From contig CANHLV010000106.1 of assembly GCA_947461495.1 (NCBI GenBank), positions 1-6,647 of the forward strand: a stretch of 6,647 bases of DNA, read 5' to 3'. The DNA is from Chitinophagaceae bacterium (GTDB lineage: Bacteria > Bacteroidota > Bacteroidia > Chitinophagales > Chitinophagaceae). Made by a program: the position numbers and the translations under genes. Under the pieces are notes generated by a model. That model ran no database searches. It was not told the DNA's origin and saw nothing but the letters and a program-made list of their open reading frames with translations. Shown here piece by piece: positions 1-6,581 of this stretch (position 1 is its first letter; each line of letters opens with the position of its first letter).

Positions 1-1287
1 ATGTATTTGACAAATTACCTTCAAGACAATGAGTGGGAAGTAGTGCATAAAGGTGCTATTCCATTTGGTGGCAGCAATCTTGAGTTTACTGTTATTAAAG
101 AAACGAGTAGTGCTCTTGGTTTTAATTTATACTGTATAGATATTTATGGGCTGTTAGATAGAGAAAAAATTTACGGTTATGACGATGACAATCAAAGATT
201 TCTTGCCTTCCAACTCGCAGTTGTAGAATGGCTCAGCAAATGGCAACAAAAGCCTGATGCTGTTCATGTACACGACTACCACGCAGGTCTGATACCTTTT
301 TTCATGAGGCATTGTTACGACTACAGAAATCTATCAAACATAAGAACTGTACTCACCATTCACAATGCGCAATATCAGGGCTGGATGGATTGGACATTTA
401 CTAAATTCTTTCCGGCATGGGATAATTGGAAAGCAGGATTATTGGAATGGAATTCACAAATAAACCCATTAGCCGCTGCTATTAAATGTGCCGACAAAGT
501 AAATACGGTAAGTCCTACTTACATGAAAGAACTCATGTATAATGCCAATGGACTAGAACCATTATTTGAATACGAAAAAGGCAAGTGCTCCGGAATTATC
601 AATGGCATCGATTTTGAAGTTTGGAATCCTGAATCAGATCCACTTATTACAGATAATTTCAATATTGAGAAAATTGAAGTAAAAGAAAATAACAAAATCA
701 ATCTATGCAAAGATTTTGGCTTTGATGAAAAACTTCCTCTCATTATTTTTATCGGCAGGCTTGTGGGCGAAAAAGCTGCAGACCTTTTATCAGAAGCCAT
801 ATCAAGAGCGTTTGAACAAACAGATAGAAAATTCAATTTTTTAATGTTAGGTAGTGGAGAATTTTATATTGAACAGCAATTAAAAAACATTCACGAAAAA
901 TGGTTTGGTTATTATCATTCCAGATTTGAATACAACGAAAAACTCAGTCACCAAATGTATGCAGGTGCAGATTTTTTATTGATGCCTAGCCGTGTTGAAC
1001 CTTGCGGTTTGAACCAATTGTATGCGCTGCGTTATGGCACAATTCCCATTGTAAGAAGAACCGGAGGATTAAATGATACAGTTGTTGACATGGGAGACAA
1101 TGGATATGGCATTTGCTTCAATAATGCTAGCACAGATGATATTGTTTTTTCTATTCACAGAGCCTTACATTTGTACCAAAATAAATCGCTGGTAAATGAG
1201 GTTAGAAAAAAAATGATGACAATCAATAACAGCTGGGAAAAAAGTGCACAAGATTATATCGACCTTTACCATTCTATTTACAGATAA
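1..1287 (+). CDS. glgA: Glycogen synthase GlgA, 5'-partial (N-terminus lies upstream of the window)
   Basis: ADP-glucose-dependent GT5 glycogen synthase, which extends alpha-1,4-glucan chains in the cytoplasm. The visible 428 residues run from the late N-terminal Rossmann domain to the C-terminus. Motifs seen: HVHDYHAG at 89-96; IHNAQYQG at 120-127; NGIDFEVWNP at 201-210; IGRLVGEK at 261-268, whose Arg263 and Lys268 match the sugar-nucleotide-binding Arg/Lys of the family; and PSRVEPCGLNQLYALRYGT at 329-347, with Glu333 at the catalytic Glu position. VRRTGGLNDT follows. Family members are usually about 470-480 residues and begin with a K-x-GGLADV-type ADP-glucose loop. That loop is absent, so the Met at base 1 is most likely internal and about 50 residues lie before the window. 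The alternative, a true truncation, cannot be excluded from here. The stop codon is 9 bases before glgC, indicating an operon. Identity is very secure; the start is not determined. Confidence 0.95.
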   Translation: MYLTNYLQDNEWEVVHKGAIPFGGSNLEFTVIKETSSALGFNLYCIDIYGLLDREKIYGYDDDNQRFLAFQLAVVEWLSKWQQKPDAVHVHDYHAGLIPFFMRHCYDYRNLSNIRTVLTIHNAQYQGWMDWTFTKFFPAWDNWKAGLLEWNSQINPLAAAIKCADKVNTVSPTYMKELMYNANGLEPLFEYEKGKCSGIINGIDFEVWNPESDPLITDNFNIEKIEVKENNKINLCKDFGFDEKLPLIIFIGRLVGEKAADLLSEAISRAFEQTDRKFNFLMLGSGEFYIEQQLKNIHEKWFGYYHSRFEYNEKLSHQMYAGADFLLMPSRVEPCGLNQLYALRYGTIPIVRRTGGLNDTVVDMGDNGYGICFNNASTDDIVFSIHRALHLYQNKSLVNEVRKKMMTINNSWEKSAQDYIDLYHSIYR

Positions 1288-1296
1288 ATTAAAACT

Positions 1297-2577
1297 ATGA
1301 TCAGTAAAAAAGTAATTTCAGTTATTTTAGGCGGAGGAGCAGGTTCAAGATTATATCCATTAACAGCAACAAGAAGCAAGCCTGCAGTTCCCATTGGAGG
1401 TAAATACAGATTAGTTGACATACCTATTTCCAATTGTATCAACAGTTCGATTAACCGAATTTTTGTATTAACACAATACAACTCCGCTTCACTGAATAAA
1501 CATATCAAAAACACTTATCAGTTTAGCATTTTTAGCAGCGGATTCGTTGACATTTTGGCTGCAGAACAAACCCCTGACAGTCCGGGCTGGTTTCAGGGTA
1601 CAGCAGATGCTGTAAGGCAATCTCTCAAACATATAGTAAAAACTGATTTTGAATATGTATTGATTTTGAGTGGTGATCAACTCTATCAAATGGATTTTGC
1701 CTACATGTTGGAAAATCATGAAAAATCAGGTGCCGATATTTCCATTGCAACAATACCGGTAGGTGAAAGAGAAGCTCCAGAATTTGGAATTTTAAAATCA
1801 AATGAAGAGCATATCATCACCTCATTTATCGAAAAGCCATCAAAAGATAAATTAACCGAATGGAAAAGTGAAACCGGACATGAAATGAAAGAGCAGGGTA
1901 GAAATTATCTTGCCTCTATGGGTATTTATATATTTAACAGAAAAGTATTGTTCAATTTGCTGGAATCAGAAAAAAAAGACGCCACCGATTTTGGTAAAGA
2001 AATCATTCCGGATTCGATCAATAAATATAAAGTAATCAGTTATCAATATGATGGTTACTGGACTGATATCGGAAATATCTATTCGTTCTTTGAAGCTAAT
2101 TTGTCGTTAACATTGGATATTCCTCCGTTTAATTTATTTGACAATTCAAAAACCGTTTACAGCAGATCTAGAATGCTTCCGCCAGCTAAAATCAGTGGGA
2201 CTACAATAAACCAAACCATAATAGCGGAGGGCTCTATTATTAATGCAGAATCTATTTCTAATTCAGTTATTGGTATTCGAAGCAGAATTGGAAATGGTTC
2301 CAAAATAACAAGTTGCTATATCATGGGTAACGACTTTTATGAAACACTGGATGATATTAAAAATGATGAAGAACTGCGCATTCCCAAAATAGGGATTGGT
2401 AATCATTGTGAATTAAAAAACGTAATTGTTGATAAAGATTGTCGTATAGGCAACAACGTGAGTATAATCGGAGGTAATCATCTCGAAAACGCAGATCATT
2501 CATTATTCTCAATAAAAGATGGCATTGTGGTGATAAAAAAAGGAGCCATAATTAATGATGGGTTTGAGGTGAGGTAA
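1297..2577 (+). CDS. glgC: Glucose-1-phosphate adenylyltransferase (ADP-glucose pyrophosphorylase) GlgC
   Basis: Makes ADP-glucose and pyrophosphate from ATP and glucose-1-phosphate, the committed step of bacterial glycogen synthesis, and so supplies the substrate of the GlgA encoded just upstream. It is complete at 426 residues, the normal length. The N-terminal nucleotidyltransferase domain shows GGGAGSRLYPLT at 12-23, RSKPAVPIGGKYR at 26-38, SNCINS at 45-50, WFQGTADAVRQ at 98-108, the SGDQLY metal/catalytic region at 125-130 (Asp127), FIEKP at 177-181 (Lys180, the glucose-1-phosphate-contacting Lys position) and YWTDIGNIYSFFEANL at 244-259. From about residue 290 to the end lies the left-handed beta-helix with hexapeptide-like repeats, including NDFYETLDD. 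The GSRLYPLT and DFYET signatures resemble the cyanobacterial/plant-type enzymes more than the E. coli sequence. The ATG follows the glgA stop by 9 AT-rich bases without a clear Shine-Dalgarno site, as is usual in Bacteroidota. The TAA stop abuts a 19-bp repeat array. Confidence 0.97.
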   Translation: MISKKVISVILGGGAGSRLYPLTATRSKPAVPIGGKYRLVDIPISNCINSSINRIFVLTQYNSASLNKHIKNTYQFSIFSSGFVDILAAEQTPDSPGWFQGTADAVRQSLKHIVKTDFEYVLILSGDQLYQMDFAYMLENHEKSGADISIATIPVGEREAPEFGILKSNEEHIITSFIEKPSKDKLTEWKSETGHEMKEQGRNYLASMGIYIFNRKVLFNLLESEKKDATDFGKEIIPDSINKYKVISYQYDGYWTDIGNIYSFFEANLSLTLDIPPFNLFDNSKTVYSRSRMLPPAKISGTTINQTIIAEGSIINAESISNSVIGIRSRIGNGSKITSCYIMGNDFYETLDDIKNDEELRIPKIGIGNHCELKNVIVDKDCRIGNNVSIIGGNHLENADHSLFSIKDGIVVIKKGAIINDGFEVR

Positions 2578-2579
2578 AA

Positions 2580-2845
2580 GCTAGATAGGCTGGATAAAAC
2601 TGGATAGGCTAGATAAAGCTAGATATGATGGATAAAGCTAGATAGGCTAGATAAAGCTAGATAGGCTAGATAAAGCTAGATAGGCTAGATAAAGCTAAAT
2701 ATGCTGGATAAAGCTAGATAAGCTAGATAAAGCTAAATATGCTGGATAAAGCTAGATAGTCTAGATAAAGCTAGATATGATGGATAAAGCTAGATATGAT
2801 GGATAAAGCTAGATATGATGGATAAAGCTAGATATGCTGGATAAT
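2580..2845. repeat. Tandem array of fourteen contiguous 19-bp units between convergent genes
   Basis: Fourteen head-to-tail units fill exactly 266 bp with no spacers, so this is not a CRISPR. The consensus is GCTAGATAGGCTAGATAAA, itself a 9+10-base dimer of a GCTAGATA-like half-unit. Units 4, 5 and 6 (2637-2693) are identical. Units 3 and 11-13 (2618-2636, 2770-2826) share GCTAGATATGATGGATAAA. Units 7 and 9 (2694-2712, 2732-2750) share GCTAAATATGCTGGATAAA. Units 1, 2, 8, 10 and 14 are singletons. The array starts two bases after the glgC stop. Because 19 is not a multiple of three and the unit carries TAG and TAA, no reading frame stays open, so it is non-coding. The blocks of identical units suggest recent local duplication by slippage or unequal exchange. 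Its role is unknown: possibly transcription termination, protein binding, or none. Confidence 0.97.
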
Positions 2846-2868
2846 CCAATCATCCTATCTAGATTTTT
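2828..2868 (+). terminator. Candidate intrinsic terminator of the glgA-glgC transcript at the apex of the repeat fold-back
   Basis: CTAGATA (2828-2834) pairs perfectly with TATCTAG (2856-2862). A short inner TGG/CCA helix (2838-2840 with 2846-2848) closes a small loop. Five T residues follow at 2864-2868. This is the geometry of a Rho-independent terminator, but the stem is AT-rich and therefore weak. The larger pairing between the tandem array and its inverted arm could reinforce it, and could also act on the opposing transcript. Placement and function are inferred. Confidence 0.45.
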
Positions 2869-2911
2869 ATCTAGCCTATCTAGACAATCCAGCCTATCTA
2901 GCCTATCCAGC
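2846..2911. repeat. Inverted arm of the 19-bp repeat array
   Basis: These 66 bases are built from the same half-units in the opposite orientation, as variants of TATCTAGCC and TATCCAGCC. Bases 2866-2902 are the reverse complement of the outermost left units (2580-2617): 16 identical bases, a 7-versus-6-base mismatch block, then 15 identical bases in the same order. Bases 2866-2883 also match units 4-6 over 18 bases. The arm ends directly against the TAA stop (2912-2914) of the opposing GLPGLI-family gene. Array and arm together make a fold-back structure that occupies essentially the whole intergenic interval. Confidence 0.93.
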
Positions 2912-3664
2912 TTACAACATCAAATTCCAAATCAACTGATCCAGCCATTTTCTTGATTCGGGATCGTCATCATTGCCCATCCAACCTTTTGTTTTTTCTA
3001 TAATGGTTTCGTGAGCTGTTTTCAAACTGAAAATATTCTTTGTAGCCTGTGGTTCTGTAACTACTGGCTTTGAAAGCGTAACTTTTGTGGCTATCCAAGA
3101 CGAATATAATCTTGGTATTGTTAATCCTAAAATCATTCCTGGCAAACCATTGATACTGCAAGGTCCACCGGGAATTGTAATTTCATCAGTATAAAAAGCA
3201 AAAACATAAACACTGTCCATGATAATACCAGTGGCTTTTCTACAATTATAGCCGGCAATGATTCTGTTTTCATTGCTCAATTTCCAGCGGATATTTCTGA
3301 TACTGTCTTTAACATTAAAGGCACTTCCAAATACATCTTTCTGCATCATCATTTTGCTTGAATTGAAATCGAAAAACCAAGAAGAAGATTCATCACTTTT
3401 TCTGAACATTTCTGGTAATGCATCCTTATTTTCCCAATGGTCGAACTTATACAAACTTTTATTTTGATTGAAACTGTATGTATAATAATTGGTTTTAAAA
3501 TTGGGTAATTTGTCTTTCATCATTTCAGCCCATGAGCTGTTACCCATAGTTTTTTTGACATTTGTTTTTACTTCAAATTCTATCTCACCTGATTCGACAA
3601 ATTGTGCTGAAACATTGAGTTGCATTGATGTTGCCAATACAATGAAGAAGAATATTTTTTTCAT
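2912..3664 (-). CDS. GLPGLI family secreted protein
   Basis: Predicted exported protein of 250 residues, belonging to the GLPGLI family known from Bacteroidota, whose biochemical function is not established. A signal peptide is evident: MKK, a hydrophobic stretch IFFFIVLATSM, then NVSAQ with likely cleavage after Ala20. The diagnostic motif appears as INGLPGMILGL at 171-181, with Met and Leu variations on the name-giving GLPGLI. It is preceded by the typical IAGYNCRKA (136-144) and by AFYTDEITIPGGP (156-168). Two cysteines remain in the mature protein (141 and 169) and could form a disulphide in the periplasm; that is inference. No lipobox Cys is present at the cleavage site. The length is normal and the frame is intact. 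The gene lies 139 bp downstream of the outer-membrane barrel gene on the same strand, an arrangement common for this family, which suggests a joint envelope role. The ATG at 3664 is preceded by an AT-rich leader without a Shine-Dalgarno site. Confidence 0.92.
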   Translation of the reverse strand: MKKIFFFIVLATSMQLNVSAQFVESGEIEFEVKTNVKKTMGNSSWAEMMKDKLPNFKTNYYTYSFNQNKSLYKFDHWENKDALPEMFRKSDESSSWFFDFNSSKMMMQKDVFGSAFNVKDSIRNIRWKLSNENRIIAGYNCRKATGIIMDSVYVFAFYTDEITIPGGPCSINGLPGMILGLTIPRLYSSWIATKVTLSKPVVTEPQATKNIFSLKTAHETIIEKTKGWMGNDDDPESRKWLDQLIWNLML

Positions 3665-3680
3665 AACTATTTATTTATAG

Positions 3681-3710
3681 CCCCCTCAATCCCCCAAAGG
3701 GGGAAGTTGA
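3681..3710. repeat. C/G-rich hairpin repeat in the leader of the GLPGLI gene
   Basis: A C5 run (3681-3685) is followed by a hairpin TCCCCC-AAA-GGGGGA (3690-3704) with a 6-bp stem and 3-base loop. The stem can be extended by TCAA (3686-3689) pairing with TTGA (3707-3710) across a 2-base bulge. Hairpins of the form CCCCC...CCCCCAAAGGGGG are recalled as dispersed intergenic elements in many Bacteroidota genomes. It sits 17 bases before the GLPGLI start codon, so the RNA hairpin would lie in that gene's 5' leader. It could affect translation or mRNA stability, or merely be a dispersed repeat. Confidence 0.65.
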
Positions 3711-3741
3711 TTGTGCAATATTATATTTGTACTAATTTTTT

Positions 3742-3753
3742 TATTTATAAATA
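3742..3753. other. 12-bp AT palindrome in the OMP-GLPGLI intergenic region
   Basis: TATTTATAAATA is a perfect 12-bp palindrome lying between the two C/G-rich hairpins, about 78 bp upstream of the GLPGLI start codon. It could be an operator or part of an AT-rich promoter region. In such AT-rich DNA it could equally be chance. I could not fit a Bacteroidota TTG / TAnnTTTG promoter on the minus strand here. Confidence 0.25.
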
Positions 3754-3763
3754 GACAACTCAC

Positions 3764-3800
3764 GCTCCCCTCACTTTTGGAGAGGGGTTGGGGGTGAGGC
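3764..3800. repeat. Second C/G-rich hairpin repeat, inverted relative to the first, just after the barrel gene stop
   Basis: CCCCTC (3767-3772) pairs with GAGGGG (3782-3787) around a 9-base loop. An alternative, mutually exclusive stem pairs CCTCAC (3769-3774) with GTGAGG (3794-3799). Read on the minus strand, the element starts 3 bases after the barrel gene stop and resembles the repeat at 3681-3710 in opposite orientation (C-run, short spacer, C-run, CAAA, G-run). No T-run follows it on the minus strand, so it is a poor intrinsic terminator. An mRNA-stabilising or dispersed REP-like role is more plausible. Confidence 0.6.
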
Positions 3801-3803
3801 ATC

Positions 3804-6581
3804 TTACTTTTTACTAGCCCCATTCTTATTTTTAAAATCCCATGAAAAACCAACCATGAAATATCTTTTCAAACGCTGGTTTCTTTCTTCACTGAAAATA
3901 TTTCCATAATAATTTCTGTCCAAACCAAGATTCTGGTTTAGTAAATCATTGGCTTTCACATAAAGTGTATATTCGTTTTTCTTGAATGTTTTCTGTACTT
4001 TCAAATTGATGAGATGAACATTGAAATTGTCTGTTTCACCGGCTAGTTTTTGTCTGGCATTATAAGTGTAATCTGTAACAAATGACCATGACTTTTTATA
4101 ATAAACAGTGCCGTTAAAAGTCAAGGTATTTGATCTGAAAGTATTTGATGTGTTGGTTTGCGAATTTGTGTTATAATTCAAATTTGCCTGATTGTTCAGA
4201 CTGAAATCATATTTCTCTGATTTTGATTTTCTCATACCAATATTCAATCCTGTGGATGTTGTATTTGAAAAGCTGTTTACACTATTAATCACATCAACAA
4301 ATCTTGAAAAATTCAAATTGGGACTGATTTCCATTTCAATGGCAGATTTTTTAAGCTTAAATCCTACGCCGCCCCAGAAACTAACTGTAATGTTTCCATT
4401 GGTATTAATAGGTTGAGAAGTTGTTGCCCCAGTTAATGGATTGATGATTCTATTATTGGTAATTGAATTTTCTGTGAAGATTACGTTTACTGATTGATAG
4501 TTCCACAAGTTTTTCAAGAAATTATATCCGTTGTGAGTTACATTGAAATTGCTGGAAAAAGAAGGTTTCAAATCAGGATTTCCGATGTATTGATTGAAAA
4601 TATTATTGTTGTTGCGTAATGGTTGTAATTGATTGATGGTTGGTTGAGAATTGTACCCATTGTATTTGACTCGCAATGAGTGGTTGCTTTTGTATGTATA
4701 TACGAATGTAGCAGACGGAAAAATGTTGGTATACTTTCTCACATAATCTATATTGGAAGTTTTGTCCAGCAAATCATAATCTGTGATACCAAAGCCCGAA
4801 CCAAAATTGAATTTGATTTTCTTATAAGCAAAATTAAATTTCGCAGATGGGGTATGAATAATAATTTTTTGTTTAAAATCATTGGTAAGCGAATCTACTA
4901 CATTGGTATAGCCATTTGGTGCTTTCGCAAAAGTTGTTTGATTGTTCAAGCCATCATTTAACGACAATTCATAACCCAGTTCCATTGACCATTTTTTTGT
5001 TAGCGGTTCTGTGTAAATTAATTTAGATGATAGTTTTTGAGTGCTGTTATCAGATTGTGTCAACTGGTCAATATTAATGACATAAGGAAACAAAGCAGAA
5101 TAAACTGCATTTACTGAATTCAAATAGTTATCTGAATTTGAATTATTGGCATTCAAATCTGCAGTAATCGAAAGGGTTCTTCTTGCTTTTGAAAATCTGT
5201 GCTTGAAAATGATATTGCCAATCAATGCGTATTTTTCTGAGTTGATGGCTGAATTCCGGGATGCAGCATTTTTTAAATTTCCGGAACTTCCTGATGTACC
5301 AGAAACTGTAGTTTCATCACTTTCTGTATGATAATAGTTGTACCTCAAGGTCATTTTTAAACTATTATTGGTATCGATTTTTACATCGTAAATAAAATTG
5401 TTTTTAATATTGTAACGATTGATTTTGGTCGTTACTTCAGCATTTTCAATCAAGGATGAATCACCTAATTGAGTAATCGTTTTGGTGTTTTTAATGTTGC
5501 TGTAATCTTGCTGATTGAATTTTGGAGAGAAGTTTATGTTGTGTTTGTCGTTCCATTTATTGCTATATTGAAGACCTGCATTCACATTTCTCATAAATCC
5601 ATTTTCAGGATTGATATAAATTTCATCATCACCCGAACGAGTAAACGAAAATGCAAAAATTCCATCTTCATCCATCATTTCGAAATTATTATCATCACTA
5701 CCTCCGTATTTCTGGTTTTCCTGCCAACTCAGTCCATCTTGTCCGGTATTGCCATTCAAAACAAAAGCAGAGATTTTTCTTTTGCCTTTGAATGAACCAA
5801 ACATAAGATTATTGTTGAAACGATTGGTGATATCTTTACCAACACCTCCGGCCAAACTAACTTTTCCAAAATATCCTTTCTTTTTGTCCTCTTTTAATTT
5901 CAGGTTGATTGTCTTTTGGGTATTGCCATCGTCAATTCCTGTAAATGCTGCTTGCTCACTTTTTTTATCAAATACTTGAACTTCCTTTACTGCATCAGCT
6001 CTGAGATTTTTTACGGCCATTCCCGGATCATCGCCAAAAAACTCTTCACCATCAACCAGTACTTTTTCTACTTTTTCGCCCATGGCTTTAATCTCACCAT
6101 TTTTATCAACCTGAATACCGGGTAATTTTTTTAATAACTCTTCTACATTGGCATTGGCACTTACATTAAAACTATCTGCTGTGTAGATAGTAGTGTCGCC
6201 TTTTATTTTAATAGCACCTCCAGTTTTTATGATAATGGCTTCAAGCAATTTGCTTTTGCTGGTTAATGAAACTGGTCTTATTTTGTCGTTGCTTGATTTA
6301 ATAACTAAATCATCTACATATTCAGCATACAATGGATGTGAAACCATAAAGATACATTTCCCAATAGGTATATTTTTAAGCTCAAAACTTCCATCTGCAT
6401 TGGTTCTGGTAAAAGTCAATAAGCTGGAATCTGATGCCGATAATACCATCACTACTGCATTTGAAATAGGCATTTGACCGGATGCATCAATGATTTTTCC
6501 AGTTTGACTGACTTTTTGAGCCGAAGCTGATATTAAAATCAATGAAAAGATGAATGATAATAGAATTTTTGTTTTACGCAT
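3804..6581 (-). CDS. Outer-membrane beta-barrel protein, TonB-dependent-receptor-like, with carboxypeptidase-regulatory-like N-terminus
   Basis: Predicted outer-membrane barrel of 925 residues. The signal peptide is RKTK, a hydrophobic core, then ISASAQ with likely cleavage after Ala21. A carboxypeptidase-regulatory-like beta-sandwich follows (about 25-108, with NADGSFELKNIPIGK at 61-75). A plug-like domain spans about 113-235, including LLKKLPGIQVDKNGEIKA (149-166) and VEKVLVDGEEFFGDDP (171-186). The rest is barrel, with the receptor-type signature QPTINQLQP (646-654) and GNPDLKP (667-673). The last aromatic-rich strand, YFMVGFSWDF, is followed by a short charged tail. This layout fits the outer-membrane beta-barrel family of Bacteroidota; no clear TonB box is visible, so TonB dependence is unproven and the ligand unknown. 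A GTG at 6602 would add seven residues, but the ATG at 6581 puts the basic residues right at the start of the signal peptide and is preferred. It probably leads an operon with the downstream GLPGLI gene. Confidence 0.9.
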   Translation of the reverse strand: MRKTKILLSFIFSLILISASAQKVSQTGKIIDASGQMPISNAVVMVLSASDSSLLTFTRTNADGSFELKNIPIGKCIFMVSHPLYAEYVDDLVIKSSNDKIRPVSLTSKSKLLEAIIIKTGGAIKIKGDTTIYTADSFNVSANANVEELLKKLPGIQVDKNGEIKAMGEKVEKVLVDGEEFFGDDPGMAVKNLRADAVKEVQVFDKKSEQAAFTGIDDGNTQKTINLKLKEDKKKGYFGKVSLAGGVGKDITNRFNNNLMFGSFKGKRKISAFVLNGNTGQDGLSWQENQKYGGSDDNNFEMMDEDGIFAFSFTRSGDDEIYINPENGFMRNVNAGLQYSNKWNDKHNINFSPKFNQQDYSNIKNTKTITQLGDSSLIENAEVTTKINRYNIKNNFIYDVKIDTNNSLKMTLRYNYYHTESDETTVSGTSGSSGNLKNAASRNSAINSEKYALIGNIIFKHRFSKARRTLSITADLNANNSNSDNYLNSVNAVYSALFPYVINIDQLTQSDNSTQKLSSKLIYTEPLTKKWSMELGYELSLNDGLNNQTTFAKAPNGYTNVVDSLTNDFKQKIIIHTPSAKFNFAYKKIKFNFGSGFGITDYDLLDKTSNIDYVRKYTNIFPSATFVYTYKSNHSLRVKYNGYNSQPTINQLQPLRNNNNIFNQYIGNPDLKPSFSSNFNVTHNGYNFLKNLWNYQSVNVIFTENSITNNRIINPLTGATTSQPINTNGNITVSFWGGVGFKLKKSAIEMEISPNLNFSRFVDVINSVNSFSNTTSTGLNIGMRKSKSEKYDFSLNNQANLNYNTNSQTNTSNTFRSNTLTFNGTVYYKKSWSFVTDYTYNARQKLAGETDNFNVHLINLKVQKTFKKNEYTLYVKANDLLNQNLGLDRNYYGNIFSEERNQRLKRYFMVGFSWDFKNKNGASKK

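Noticed and set aside
1..1287. glgA as a complete short gene starting at base 1
   Set aside because: The essential N-terminal ADP-glucose-binding loop is missing while the rest is fully conserved, so a window-edge cut is the simpler explanation.
1278..1719. Two minus-strand frames opposite glgC
   Set aside because: They are antisense to a highly conserved enzyme gene, with no family resemblance.
2580..2845. CRISPR array
   Set aside because: Units are 19 bp and strictly contiguous, with no unique spacers and no cas genes nearby.
2580..2845. Plasmid-type iteron origin or centromere array
   Set aside because: The unit length is compatible, but no replication or partition gene is present and the flanks are chromosomal-type genes. 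Kept only as a remote alternative.
2938..2945. GGCTGGAT half-unit (minus strand) inside the GLPGLI coding end, as a spread of the array into the gene
   Set aside because: It is only eight bases and encodes the in-frame W-L-D of a normal C-terminus. Chance is sufficient.
2970..3161. 63-codon minus-strand frame inside the GLPGLI gene
   Set aside because: It is an out-of-frame shadow of an intact gene with a recognised family motif.
3722..3729. TATATTTG on the + strand, matching the Bacteroidota -7 motif TAnnTTTG
   Set aside because: No TTG at the proper distance upstream and no + strand gene downstream. The region is AT-rich.
4192..6477. Several + strand frames of 60-110 codons opposite the barrel gene
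   Set aside because: They are antisense shadows of a continuous 925-codon gene, with no recognisable domains or initiation signals.
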